Positions 1-6,798 of a stretch of 21,133 nt of DNA are shown piece by piece. Position 1 is the first letter of the stretch. Every line of letters starts with the position of its first letter. Under the pieces are notes generated by a model, which saw only the letters and a list, made by a program, of their open reading frames with translations, was not told the DNA's origin and did not search any database. Source of the DNA: a virus; IMG/VR virus record IMGVR_UViG_3300020021_000248, positions 1-21,133 of that record. One strand, written 5' to 3'. A program made the translations under genes and the position numbers.

Positions 1-1
1 C

Positions 2-502
2 GTCCATCTCAAAGGTGAAGTCTCTGCGAAATCGATTATGGGCGTCCAAGACCCTCTCACGACCAACCTCCATCACAACCGGGCCGCTACTTTGCGGGTC
101 GCTTTGGTGGGCGGGTGGATTCGTCACTTGGCCCGGGTCCTTTCGTTGAAGGTCCACCGAGAATGCCGCAATGATGCCCGGGGAGTACTCGACTTGGCTA
201 ACCCAAGGGAGCCGATCCCACACGGGTTTTGGGTCGCTCCGCCGGACTTTGTCCGGCCGTTCCACGTGCATGGTCCCAAAATTGAAGTTTTTCCCGTAGA
301 GGGCTCGGAGCCTCTTCGCATCGCTGATCCTCAGCGGAGGCTGGGGTACATCCGTGTTCCCCGCAATTTCGAGGCGATCAGCCAGGATTTCTTCAATCGT
401 TGGGAAACGAGTGCGCATCTCAACTACGACATGTGGGTGGATGTCTCGTTGATCCAGGCTTTCGACATTCACGGTGTAGAACCCTTCGTGCAAGTCCTTT
501 GA
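2..502 (+). CDS. Unknown protein, C-terminal part (runs off left edge)
   Basis: The reading frame is open from the first bases of the window to TGA at 500-502, so the gene probably starts upstream; an internal ATG at 38 is the first in-window candidate start. Codon use is ordinary for this window and the opposite strand has no competing long frame. The visible ~166 residues have no recognised domain, are rich in Pro, His and aromatic residues, and include WVAPPDFVRPFHVHGPKIEV in the middle. No signal peptide or membrane span is evident. The final 30 bases carry a GGTGTAGAAC element (473-482) that may drive the next gene. Function not assigned. The coding call is fairly safe; the true start is not visible. 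Confidence 0.6.
   Translation, partial: VHLKGEVSAKSIMGVQDPLTTNLHHNRAATLRVALVGGWIRHLARVLSLKVHRECRNDARGVLDLANPREPIPHGFWVAPPDFVRPFHVHGPKIEVFPVEGSEPLRIADPQRRLGYIRVPRNFEAISQDFFNRWETSAHLNYDMWVDVSLIQAFDIHGVEPFVQVL
473..482 (+). promoter_or_regulatory. GGTGTA-type element, possible promoter
   Basis: GGTGTAGAAC lies inside the end of the upstream gene, 35 bases before the GTG at 518. It matches the recurring GGTGTAnAAT element found before several genes here. CACG/CGTG arms (470-473 and 487-490) flank it. No clear -35 box. It may be chance, because it is within coding sequence. Confidence 0.35.
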
Positions 503-517
503 TACACCGACAGGGTA

Positions 518-778
518 GTGGCCTACTACTCCTTCGTAGTGTTAGCCCGGCAACCCGTGGGCTTCCCAAAGCCGATGGTCATGCTCGATGCCGGGATGAA
601 CGTTTTTTCCGCCGAAGTCGAGGACATCGCCTTGTTCTCGGCACAGCTCAAAGAAGAGGGTGTGACGGTGCAGCAAATGAACCGTCTTGACGCCCACGAG
701 CCCGGCAACCCTTCAGACATCGTGCTCGAGGGAGACCCACCGCTCTTCCTTGGAGGTAATGATGGGGTCTCGACCTAG
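518..778 (+). CDS. Small conserved-looking hypothetical protein
   Basis: 86 residues from GTG 518; an upstream CAGGG stretch is only a weak SD. The protein begins MAYYSFVVLARQP and has alternating hydrophobic strands and one acidic helix (VEDIALFSAQLKEEG), consistent with a small alpha/beta fold; no family recognised. Its end overlaps the next gene by 20 bases (ATG 759), which suggests translational coupling. An alternative frame over the same bases (400-690) looks like a shadow because it is rich in Arg, Ser and Gly. Function unknown. Confidence 0.65.
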   Translation: MAYYSFVVLARQPVGFPKPMVMLDAGMNVFSAEVEDIALFSAQLKEEGVTVQQMNRLDAHEPGNPSDIVLEGDPPLFLGGNDGVST

Positions 779-1040
779 ATCTTCGCCTCCCCCGCCTCGT
801 GGGTTGACCAAAGAGGCTGCCAAGCAAGCTGTCTTGGGGATGGCGGCCGTGTCCCAACGTCCACTGCTGGTTGGGGTAGCGGCTGTACGTCTGGGTGTCC
901 TTTGGTCTCTGGATGATACCGAGGCTCTTTTTTCTGAGCTGGTGGAAGCGGGCGAGCTTCGGCCCATTTCTCGAGAAGAGCGAGGCACTTACGGCCTCCA
1001 CGAGGGCTATGTGCTGGCCGGTGTAAATAGTAGGAAGTGA
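759..1040 (+). CDS. Small protein with possible winged-helix C-terminus
   Basis: The start is placed at ATG 759 (a second in-frame ATG follows at 762) because GGAGG at 752-756 is directly upstream; the frame stays open further 5' but that part reads as non-coding Ser/Thr/Pro sequence. About 93 residues: a basic Pro-rich N-terminus (SRPRSSPPPPRG), then a helical body with hydrophobic spacing (VLWSLDDTEALFSELVEAGE) and a Gly-Thr-Tyr turn that resembles the recognition helix and wing of a small winged-helix domain. That fold is an inference. The stop overlaps the next start as GTGA (1037-1040). Confidence 0.6.
   Translation: MMGSRPRSSPPPPRGLTKEAAKQAVLGMAAVSQRPLLVGVAAVRLGVLWSLDDTEALFSELVEAGELRPISREERGTYGLHEGYVLAGVNSRK
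1018..1029 (+). promoter_or_regulatory. CGGTGTAAATA element, possible promoter for 1037 gene
   Basis: CGGTGTAAATA matches the recurring element; TAAATA (1024-1029) would place a transcription start close to GTG 1037, seven bases downstream, giving a nearly leaderless message. It lies within the end of the preceding gene. Confidence 0.4.
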
Positions 1041-1282
1041 GTCGAGATCAACGACGCAACACTGCCCTAGCGGTGTTACATGCTCATCAGAGGAACGGGA
1101 AGATCCTGCCTGAGGACGTTCCCAAGTTCGAGATGATCATCCGTCGGTGTCGTACCCTGGAAGATCACGTTCAAGTGATGGCTGCCCTGACCCATTACTT
1201 GAGCGACTTGAAGACAGCACCTGACCGGTACGCTCGTCTTCTGCGGGACGACCTAGGACTCGACGATGCCGAAGACGTATAG
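1037..1282 (+). CDS. Small helical hypothetical protein
   Basis: 81 residues from GTG 1037, overlapping the previous stop by four bases (GTGA) and preceded by AGGAA. The sequence is mostly helical and charged: Arg/His-rich N-terminal half, acidic C-terminus ending DDLGLDDAEDV. No Cys, no membrane segment, no family recognised. The next gene starts at 1266, inside its last codons, so it is part of a tightly coupled string that leads into the ATPase. It might be an accessory subunit of that ATPase; this rests on position only. Confidence 0.65.
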   Translation: MSRDQRRNTALAVLHAHQRNGKILPEDVPKFEMIIRRCRTLEDHVQVMAALTHYLSDLKTAPDRYARLLRDDLGLDDAEDV

Positions 1283-1991
1283 GACCTCGCGACCCGAGAT
1301 CAACAAGCTATTCCCGAGAGGGCTGCCGGCGATCGGCGTGACGCTCATTGTGGGGAACCCTAAATCGGGCAAGACCTTGTTGGTGATGGACATTGTTCGT
1401 GAAGTCCTGAAAACGCCTGGCGACAGGGTGTTGGTCCTGTGTGAAGACCCTGCCCTGTGGCAAAGGACCATCGACCACGCGAATCTTACGGCTCGATCTT
1501 CTTTTAACACCGACGACACAGCGGCTACGCTCACGGTGGTCGACAACGCGCAAATCAGTGCTCCTGTGATTCACCTTGCTCAGCACGGACCGGTGCTGAT
1601 CACGGCAAGCAGCCTCACGGTTCAAACGGCGTTCAACCAAACGGCTGAAGTCATGCTGCGGATCGATCGTCTGGAGAACGGGATCGGTAAGCTGACGGTC
1701 GTGAAGTCTCGCCACGAAGTGATGGCCAACGGTAACGTGGACTTGGCGGCCGTCCTGTTCAAGGTCGACCCATCCATGGGTTTCGTGAATCAAGACTATC
1801 AGCCCCCTGTCCAAAAGTCCGGTAACGTGCAATGGGTTCACAAGAAAATAAACCTCATGCGGCACATCCTAGCTGTCGACGACTTCGTTGAATGGTGTCG
1901 TAAGGTAGCGCAGCATGCCGATCATCTATCTGAAGGGCGACGCCACGGTTCCTCAAGCCAAGGGTCCGAAAATCATTGCACATATAGCTAA
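1266..1991 (+). CDS. RecA-fold P-loop ATPase, RadA/DnaB-like
   Basis: 241 residues from ATG 1266. Walker A is GNPKSGKT at residues 30-37. A hydrophobic strand GPVLITAS (108-115) sits where Walker B is expected but lacks the usual Asp. Further on, AEVMLRIDR (127-135) followed by LTVVKSRHE (143-151) matches the RadA/DnaB pattern in which 'AD/EvvlrleR' precedes a KNRfG-like Lys-x-Arg motif. A DNA-dependent ATPase role in replication or recombination is therefore likely; a loader role is also possible. It is shorter than full RadA or DnaB (about 450 residues) and has no zinc finger or primase-binding domain. The last ~26 residues overlap the macro gene by 77 bases and are Ser/His-rich, so the original stop may have been lost. 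Confidence 0.75.
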   Translation: MPKTYRTSRPEINKLFPRGLPAIGVTLIVGNPKSGKTLLVMDIVREVLKTPGDRVLVLCEDPALWQRTIDHANLTARSSFNTDDTAATLTVVDNAQISAPVIHLAQHGPVLITASSLTVQTAFNQTAEVMLRIDRLENGIGKLTVVKSRHEVMANGNVDLAAVLFKVDPSMGFVNQDYQPPVQKSGNVQWVHKKINLMRHILAVDDFVEWCRKVAQHADHLSEGRRHGSSSQGSENHCTYS

Positions 1992-2379
1992 CGACAGAGG
2001 CGGTTGGGGCAAGGGCTTCGTTCTCGCGCTCTCGAAGCGGTGGAAGGACCCTGAACAATACTACCGTCGGTGGTACGCCTCGAAAGAGGGGTTCGCTCTC
2101 GGGGCTGTACAGGTGGTAGAAGTTCGGGACAACCTGTGGGTGGCCAACATGGTGGCCCAGCGGGGCTACAAGGCGGGCAGCAACGGGCCACCCATTCAGT
2201 ACCCGGCCCTCAAGAGCTGCCTGGAGAAGCTAGCGGAAGAGGCGGACGTCCGCCAGGCGTCTATCCACATGCCGAGGATAGGAACTGGGCTCGGGGGCGG
2301 GAGCTGGATCGTGATTGAGCCTTTGATCAAGGAAGCTCTCGGAGATCGTTCGGTTTTTGTGTACGACTACGGCAAGTAG
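1915..2379 (+). CDS. Macro-domain protein (ADP-ribose-binding)
   Basis: 154 residues, a single macro domain of normal length. Visible motifs: N-terminal strand IYLKGDAT; IAHIANDRGGWGKGF (residues 21-35), which is the ADP-ribose-binding Asn plus the Gly-rich loop; and HMPRIGTGLGGGSW (about 118-131), the second phosphate-binding loop. It ends YDYGK. Family members of this type bind ADP-ribose and can remove ADP-ribose from proteins or nucleic acids, or hydrolyse ADP-ribose-1''-phosphate. In phages, roles in countering ADP-ribosylating or NAD-based host defences have been proposed for such domains; that role is inferred here. It starts inside the tail of the ATPase gene and has only a weak SD (TAAGG). 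Confidence 0.88.
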   Translation: MPIIYLKGDATVPQAKGPKIIAHIANDRGGWGKGFVLALSKRWKDPEQYYRRWYASKEGFALGAVQVVEVRDNLWVANMVAQRGYKAGSNGPPIQYPALKSCLEKLAEEADVRQASIHMPRIGTGLGGGSWIVIEPLIKEALGDRSVFVYDYGK

Positions 2380-2410
2380 GACATTAGCTGTCCTATCTCG
2401 CTAAAATAGG
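2377..2410 (+). other. Two mutually exclusive hairpins after the macro gene
   Basis: TAGGACA (2377-2383, including the stop codon) pairs with TGTCCTA (2389-2395). CCTAT (2392-2396) can instead pair with ATAGG (2406-2410). The two helices share bases, so only one can form. There is no U-tract, so a classic terminator is unlikely. Confidence 0.5.
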
Positions 2411-2425
2411 CAGGTCTCGGCTCTC

Positions 2426-2452
2426 TTGAGGGTGTGGCGTTCGGTGTAAGGA
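2426..2452 (+). promoter_or_regulatory. Promoter of the vWA gene (TTGAGG / CGGTGTA)
   Basis: TTGAGG (2426-2431), a 15-base spacer, then TAAGGA (2447-2452) preceded by TCGGTG. The block TTGAGGG-N2-TGGC-N2-TCGGTGTA is repeated almost base for base before the RyR gene (10478-10500), so it is a shared signal rather than chance. Confidence 0.65.
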
Positions 2453-2474
2453 CGAGGCAACAAGGAGCCTCCCA

Positions 2475-4814
2475 ATGACGAGCTACAAGATCAACGACTC
2501 TCTCTTTCTGGTTCAACAGCAGGTCAGCAAAGAGGCGGCCAAGCCAGCTGTCGTCGAAGTCCCGACCAATCACCTGTTGGTGATCGACTGTTCGGGCAGC
2601 ATGTGGGGTGAGTTGGCGAAGATCGCCACGCAGCTCAAGGCCAAGCTGCCGAAGATCCTCAAGGAGGACGATACCGTCTCCATCATTTGGTTCTCGGGTC
2701 GCGGGCAGTGTGGAGCCCTCCTCGAGGGTGAGCGCGTTAGCAACCTGGCGGAGCTGGAGACCATCAACCGGCAGATCGACCGTTGGCTGAAGCCCATTGG
2801 GCTCACAGGCTTCAAGGAGCCCCTTCAGCTCGTGGGCAGTGTGGTGGAGAAGGTCACCAAGAAGGCCCCCAAGGGCAGTGCCTTCAGCCTCTACTTTCTG
2901 ACCGACGGTTGTGACAACCAGTCGACACGTCCTGAGATCATGAAGGCCGTCGAAGACGCGGGCTCGAAGGTGTCGACTACGACCTTCGTCGAGTACGGCT
3001 ACTACGCAGACCGCACGCTGTTGACGCAGATGGCCGAGAAGTGCGGCGGCGTGCTGATCTTCGCCGAGACCTTCGACACCTACGCTCCCAGCATCGAAGC
3101 CGCTATGCAGAAGAAGGTGACGGGCGCCAAGCGGGTCGAAGTGAAGATCCCCGGCGACCCCGTCAATGGCTTTGCCTACTCGTTGGCGGACGGCGATTTG
3201 ACGGCCTACGCGATCGAAGCGGGTGCCGTGAAGGTGCCGGAGGATCTGGCGGAGCTGTGGTACGTCACTCCAAAAGCGGAGGGCAAGATCGAAAACCTCC
3301 CACGAGATCCCCACGCAGCGGGCCAAGCCTCGTATGCGGCCCTGAGCCTCTATGCTCAACGTATGAATTCGAACGTTGTGTTCGCCTTACTGAAGGCGAC
3401 GGGCGACGTCCAGTTCATCGAGCAGTTCGCCAACTGCTTCGGCAAGCAGAAGTACAGCGAGTTCACAGAGGCTGCCAAGGGAGCTACCTTCAACGCCGCT
3501 CTGCGTCTCGTCAAAGGGTACGATCCTAACAAGATCCCACCGGACGACGCCTTCACGGTGCTCGATCTGTTGAAGGTCCTGAGCAGCGACGACGGCAACC
3601 GTGTCTTGCTGGACAGCAAGGACTTCAAGTACTCGAAGATGAGCCGTGGCCGTGTCGACGCCGACACCCAGCTGACGGCGGAAGAGCAGGAAGAGATTTC
3701 CAAGCTGACGGTCGAGATGGGCAAGACGAAGGACGCCAAGAAGATGGCGACGTTGGCGGCCAAAATCGCAGCTGTGACGGCCAACAAACCCGCCCCGTTG
3801 AAATTCGTGGCCGACCAACAGCCCAACGGCTATCCGATCTCGACTCTCGGGTACAACGAGGACCGTCCGAACATCAATTTCTTGGTCCGTAAGACGGGCA
3901 CTGTGGATCTGAGCGGACGGTCCGCACCCTCGAAGGTGCCCGCCAGCTTCCCGACGTTCATCTTCCGCAACTACAACGTCATCAAGGACGGACTCGTGGG
4001 TCTCGACCGTTTGCCGGTCCGCCTCACGGCGGGCACCATCCGGGCCCTGAAGGCCGCTGGGATGCCGATCGAAGCCATCCAGAACCCTGAGGGTGAGACG
4101 CTGGAGGAGACACGTACGCGGGTCAAGAAGGCGGGCGACGACCGTGAGGTCAACGTGGTGTTCGACATCAAAGCGTTGCCCATCATCAACCGTAAGATGG
4201 TCAAGGAGGTGTCGGCCAAGACGCTCTTCGAGACCGAGTGGTCACTCGCTAAGGCGAGGGCCTCACAAAAGGTGTACAGCGCCTACTTGAAGGACCTGGC
4301 TCCGAAAGAGAGCAAAGGGTTCATTGAGCAGTACGGACAGGAAGCGGCTGATTGGCTCAAGGAGCAGGGGTTCACCGATTACTCGGGCTTTGCCCCCAAG
4401 TCCGTGCAAGCGGAGTCGACGGACGTCTACATGGGCAAGGTCTTGGCTGTGAAGCTGAAGGGCTACTCGACCATCCCGTCGCTCGCCGAGGCCAAGAAGA
4501 AGATCGCTGCCGGCAAACCCAACCCGCCCACGCTGCTGATGAAGCCCTCTATCGATGAGGCGGAAGCTCAGATCACGAAGACGGGTAGTGACAAGGCCGC
4601 TTTGGCGACTTGGTTCGAGGCCAAGAAGAAAGAGGCAACCACTCGGGTTCGTGAGCTGATCTACACGATGGCTCAGATCAAATTTGGCGTGGTGGTCGGG
4701 CAAACCTGGCCGGTCGAATTTAAGAGCCTCGATGAAAATTCCTTGGACCTCGACCTCGACGGCTTGAAGCTCAGCTTCACCCTGGAGATGAGTGAGGAAG
4801 AAATTCGCATATAG
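2475..4814 (+). CDS. Large vWA-domain protein
   Basis: 779 residues; strong SD AAGGAG (2462-2467) seven bases before ATG. Residues ~31-215 form a von Willebrand factor A domain with a complete MIDAS metal site: DCSGS (38-42), T111 in GLTGF, and D144 in FLTDG. Such domains bind a partner through a divalent cation. The remaining ~560 residues are not recognised: a Lys/Ala/Asp-rich helical stretch (about 410-450) and a C-terminus with repeated LDLDLDG-type acidic strands. No signal peptide or membrane segment, so cytoplasmic or virion location is likely. The gene has its own promoter-like element upstream and is followed after 19 bases by a homing endonuclease. Long minus-strand frames over it are shadows. 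The partner is unknown. Confidence 0.85.
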   Translation: MTSYKINDSLFLVQQQVSKEAAKPAVVEVPTNHLLVIDCSGSMWGELAKIATQLKAKLPKILKEDDTVSIIWFSGRGQCGALLEGERVSNLAELETINRQIDRWLKPIGLTGFKEPLQLVGSVVEKVTKKAPKGSAFSLYFLTDGCDNQSTRPEIMKAVEDAGSKVSTTTFVEYGYYADRTLLTQMAEKCGGVLIFAETFDTYAPSIEAAMQKKVTGAKRVEVKIPGDPVNGFAYSLADGDLTAYAIEAGAVKVPEDLAELWYVTPKAEGKIENLPRDPHAAGQASYAALSLYAQRMNSNVVFALLKATGDVQFIEQFANCFGKQKYSEFTEAAKGATFNAALRLVKGYDPNKIPPDDAFTVLDLLKVLSSDDGNRVLLDSKDFKYSKMSRGRVDADTQLTAEEQEEISKLTVEMGKTKDAKKMATLAAKIAAVTANKPAPLKFVADQQPNGYPISTLGYNEDRPNINFLVRKTGTVDLSGRSAPSKVPASFPTFIFRNYNVIKDGLVGLDRLPVRLTAGTIRALKAAGMPIEAIQNPEGETLEETRTRVKKAGDDREVNVVFDIKALPIINRKMVKEVSAKTLFETEWSLAKARASQKVYSAYLKDLAPKESKGFIEQYGQEAADWLKEQGFTDYSGFAPKSVQAESTDVYMGKVLAVKLKGYSTIPSLAEAKKKIAAGKPNPPTLLMKPSIDEAEAQITKTGSDKAALATWFEAKKKEATTRVRELIYTMAQIKFGVVVGQTWPVEFKSLDENSLDLDLDGLKLSFTLEMSEEEIRI

Positions 4815-4821
4815 TTCGTGC

Positions 4822-4827
4822 TAGACT
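4822..4827 (+). promoter_or_regulatory. TAGACT -10 box, leaderless start of GIY-YIG gene 1
   Basis: TAGACT is followed by exactly six bases and then GTG 4834; no SD is present. This spacing (TAnnnT-N6-RTG) is the usual leaderless arrangement and is also seen at 14885-14897 and on the minus strand at 6776-6764. Confidence 0.4.
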
Positions 4828-4833
4828 TGGGTT

Positions 4834-5565
4834 GTGGCTAGTTCTCAACTCCAGTCTTGGTTCATATACACCTTGGAAGATCCCCGCTACCCGGGAGTAA
4901 TCCGGTATCTAGGTTGGACGGTGGACCCGGGCAAACGTCTACAAGGGCACTTAGCAGGTGCAAAATCGGGTCGGGACAAAACACGCTGCGGTGTTTGGAA
5001 GCGGTCCTTGTTGCGAGAGGGTTTGAAGCCAGTACTGAAAATAGTCGAGACTGGAAGCGGTGAAGGATGGCCAGCTGTCGAGATTCGGTGGATTGCTGAT
5101 TTGAGAAATGAGGGTCAACCACTCTTGAATCATACCGAGGGTGGGGAAGGATTTCGTGGGAGACACTCTGAAGAAACCAAGTCTCGCATGAGTGCCGTTG
5201 CTAAGGGGAGGCCAAAGCCACCACGCGGCGAAGAGCATGTGAAGAACCTGGCCGCAGCTCTTAAGGCCCGTCAGTACACGCCAGAGCTGCGGGCTAAGAT
5301 GCGAGAGGCCCACCTTGGGCAGCAGGTGCCCCAAGAGCGCAGGACCCGAACGAGTGCCACCATGAAAGCGATGTTGGCGGCCAATCCTGATTTGGCTACT
5401 CGGCGGGGGGATGTCTTGAGAGCACGTATGGCTCAACCGAAGGCCCGAGCTGAGAAGAGCGCAGAGTTGAAGGCCTTCTGGAGCGATCCCATAAGAAGAG
5501 CCGAACGTATTGCAGCTCAGAAGGCGGGGCATGCTAGAAAGAGAAGCACTGGCCAACCCTCCTGA
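4834..5565 (+). CDS. GIY-YIG homing endonuclease 1 with NUMOD3-type repeats
   Basis: 243 residues from GTG 4834. The GIY-YIG nuclease core is at residues ~9-100: FIYTL (10-14) and RYLGWT (24-29) stand for the GIY and YIG motifs, R35 is the likely catalytic Arg, E83 the likely metal ligand, and LLNHTEGGEG (97-106) the typical exit motif. Residues ~107-165 carry NUMOD3-like DNA-binding repeats (GFRGRHSEETKSRMS; ARQYTPELRAKMREAH), then a basic helical tail. It would cut a specific DNA site to spread its own gene. It lies free-standing between the vWA gene and a small HTH gene, not in an obvious intron, and is followed by a hairpin and a folded 57-base element. Confidence 0.88.
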   Translation: MASSQLQSWFIYTLEDPRYPGVIRYLGWTVDPGKRLQGHLAGAKSGRDKTRCGVWKRSLLREGLKPVLKIVETGSGEGWPAVEIRWIADLRNEGQPLLNHTEGGEGFRGRHSEETKSRMSAVAKGRPKPPRGEEHVKNLAAALKARQYTPELRAKMREAHLGQQVPQERRTRTSATMKAMLAANPDLATRRGDVLRARMAQPKARAEKSAELKAFWSDPIRRAERIAAQKAGHARKRSTGQPS

Positions 5566-5596
5566 GTGCGAACAGGTGCTTTCTTATAGGGGTTTT

Positions 5597-5620
5597 AAAT
5601 CGACACTGTCGATTTCTTTT
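5597..5620 (+). terminator. Hairpin plus T-rich tail after GIY-YIG gene 1
   Basis: AAATCGAC (5597-5604), loop ACT, GTCGATTT (5608-5615), then CTTTT. The 8-bp stem is perfect and the tail is T-rich on the plus strand, as in a Rho-independent terminator. The stem is AT-rich, so it might instead be an operator palindrome. Confidence 0.5.
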
Positions 5621-5642
5621 CTCCTGCGTATTCTGAGTTTTG

Positions 5643-5699
5643 GGGTTACCCTGAAGAGGCGATCGACAAAGTCGTCGGTCAACTTCAAGAGAGTAACCC
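5643..5699 (+). other. Nested three-stem RNA structure abutting the 5701 start
   Basis: Three co-linear helices: GGGTTAC (5643-5649) with GTAACCC (5693-5699); TGAAG (5652-5656) with CTTCA (5683-5687); GATCGAC (5661-5667) with GTCGGTC (5674-5680, one G-U). About 19 pairs in 57 bases, ending one base before ATG 5701. The region between the genes at 5565 and 5701 contains no credible ORF. Confidence 0.6.
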
Positions 5700-5700
5700 T

Positions 5701-5922
5701 ATGAATCAAGAGACTGTTGAACTATTCGAGTACATAGCCACAGCCTACAAGGCAGCAGGTTTCCCGCCTATCCACAGCTGGACGTTCGGCCCCAATGATG
5801 GTGACGACGTCACTCCTTACCGTGAGCTGCGAGCGTACGGGCTGATCCAAGGATTCACGATGGGGGAGCGGGAGTGGCGCCTTACTCAATCAGGTTTGGA
5901 GAAAATCCTAACTGATGAGTAA
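5701..5922 (+). CDS. Small winged-helix-like protein
   Basis: 73 residues from ATG 5701. The shape is helix (TVELFEYIATAYKAAG), turn, helix (PYRELRAYGLIQG), a short strand pair (FTMGEREWRLTQSG) and a final helix, which is typical of a compact winged-helix DNA-binding domain such as phage regulators. No catalytic motif. There is no clear SD; the start abuts the 57-base folded leader, so translation may be controlled by that structure. It faces the minus-strand pair that ends at 5986. The fold call is by pattern only. Confidence 0.65.
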   Translation: MNQETVELFEYIATAYKAAGFPPIHSWTFGPNDGDDVTPYRELRAYGLIQGFTMGEREWRLTQSGLEKILTDE

Positions 5923-5985
5923 AGGACGGCGGCCACTCAAAGAAGGACCCTCGCTTGCGCTACTCCGAAGCACAAGTGGAGGTGG

Positions 5986-6219
5986 CTAGATTACAAGGGT
6001 CGACACAACAAGGTCACACACAACTTCGAATCGGGTCAGGAGGGTCATCATAGCCCTCCTGAAGTCCGAGTCCTCAACGGAAGCGACGGACCTGTATGTG
6101 TCGTTGTGTAGGACCACGAGCCACGCATGGCCTTGCGAGTACGTGATGATTCCCCGCAAGCCGTATTCGGCAAAGCGGCGATTGATGGTGCGATGGTAGG
6201 CCCAGTAGGCGTCGGTCAT
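5986..6219 (-). CDS. Small hypothetical protein, minus-strand island
   Basis: 77 residues, read leftward from ATG at 6219 with AGGG just upstream. It begins MTDAYWAYHRTINRRFAEYG and has strand-like ITYSQGHAWLVVLHND and a hydrophobic C-terminus (VVCDLVVSTLVI) too short and mixed to call a membrane span. Plus-strand frames here are less plausible. It lies 35 bases downstream of the 6764 gene on the same strand, so the two probably share a transcript. Function unknown. Confidence 0.6.
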   Translation of the reverse strand: MTDAYWAYHRTINRRFAEYGLRGIITYSQGHAWLVVLHNDTYRSVASVEDSDFRRAMMTLLTRFEVVCDLVVSTLVI

Positions 6220-6254
6220 GCCCTAGGACGGCGAAGTCCTTCAGGGTCTGACAG

Positions 6255-6764
6255 CTACTGGAGACGCTCGACCACCCACTGCTTGCGATCCGGTAGTTTC
6301 TCCATCGGGCCCTGCACGTAGACCTTCCAGCGAGAGTCCGAGAGCCGCCGAGGTACGGGCAGTTCTTGCCGGATAAACGCCTGGTTGAGGGCGTAGTCGC
6401 TTCGTATCTTGGTCAAAGCCTTGAGGTCCGTGACCCGGTAGGTGGCGATGAACGAGTCCTCTCCTAGACGTTCCAGGATGCGCCACTCCCCGCACTGGTC
6501 GATCAACAAGGAATCGGGTCCACTGATCAGGTCGGGGCCGTGGTGGACCTCGAAGGGCAGCGCCCGCCCCTCTTGAATGAGGTCGTACCACGGGTAGCTG
6601 TAGGCCCTGGGTGGGGCCTCTGGGAACACTTCCTTGTCTTCTTTGAGACGCTGCAATAGCGAGGAATGGTCGGCGTCGATTTTGAGCTGTTGGGCATTCG
6701 AGAGCATGATGCCGTTCGCTTCTCGAATTTCCAACCAGCGCATGAAGGCGTCAAGGGGCTCCAT
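6255..6764 (-). CDS. Hypothetical protein, minus-strand island
   Basis: 169 residues from ATG 6764. A helical N-terminus (AFMRWLEIREANG) is followed by Pro/Tyr-rich segments (APPRAYSYPWYDLIQEG) and a C-terminal half with alternating strands and many Trp/Arg residues (KVYVQGPMEKLPDRKQW). No recognised family, no Cys, no signal peptide. The start is supported by TAGGGT-N6-ATG (leaderless spacing) or alternatively by AAAGG directly touching the ATG. Its promoter region (6765-6798) is shared with the divergent 6799 gene. Minus-strand location within an otherwise plus-strand array suggests an independently regulated or acquired pair. Confidence 0.65.
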   Translation of the reverse strand: MEPLDAFMRWLEIREANGIMLSNAQQLKIDADHSSLLQRLKEDKEVFPEAPPRAYSYPWYDLIQEGRALPFEVHHGPDLISGPDSLLIDQCGEWRILERLGEDSFIATYRVTDLKALTKIRSDYALNQAFIRQELPVPRRLSDSRWKVYVQGPMEKLPDRKQWVVERLQ

Positions 6765-6770
6765 CCTTTC

Positions 6771-6776
6771 ACCCTA
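6771..6776 (-). promoter_or_regulatory. TAGGGT box of the minus-strand island
   Basis: On the minus strand TAGGGT is followed by six bases (GAAAGG) and ATG 6764. On the plus strand of the same 34-base divergent gap, TATCAT (6775-6780) and GGTGTA (6781-6786) could serve the 6799 gene. Confidence 0.35.
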
Positions 6777-6798
6777 TCATGGTGTACTCGCTCAAGTC

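Noticed and set aside
2367-3359. 330-residue minus-strand frame
   Set aside because: Lies opposite the vWA gene, whose MIDAS motif and SD are clear; the frame's Leu/Arg/Gln/Asp bias is typical of an antisense shadow.
4834-5565. Group I intron around GIY-YIG gene 1
   Set aside because: The flanking genes are both complete (vWA stop before it, HTH start after it) and I see no P/Q/R/S core elements, so a free-standing gene fits better.
5510-5704. 64-residue plus-strand frame spanning the endonuclease end and the folded gap
   Set aside because: Low-quality composition, no SD, and it covers an RNA structure rather than coding sequence.
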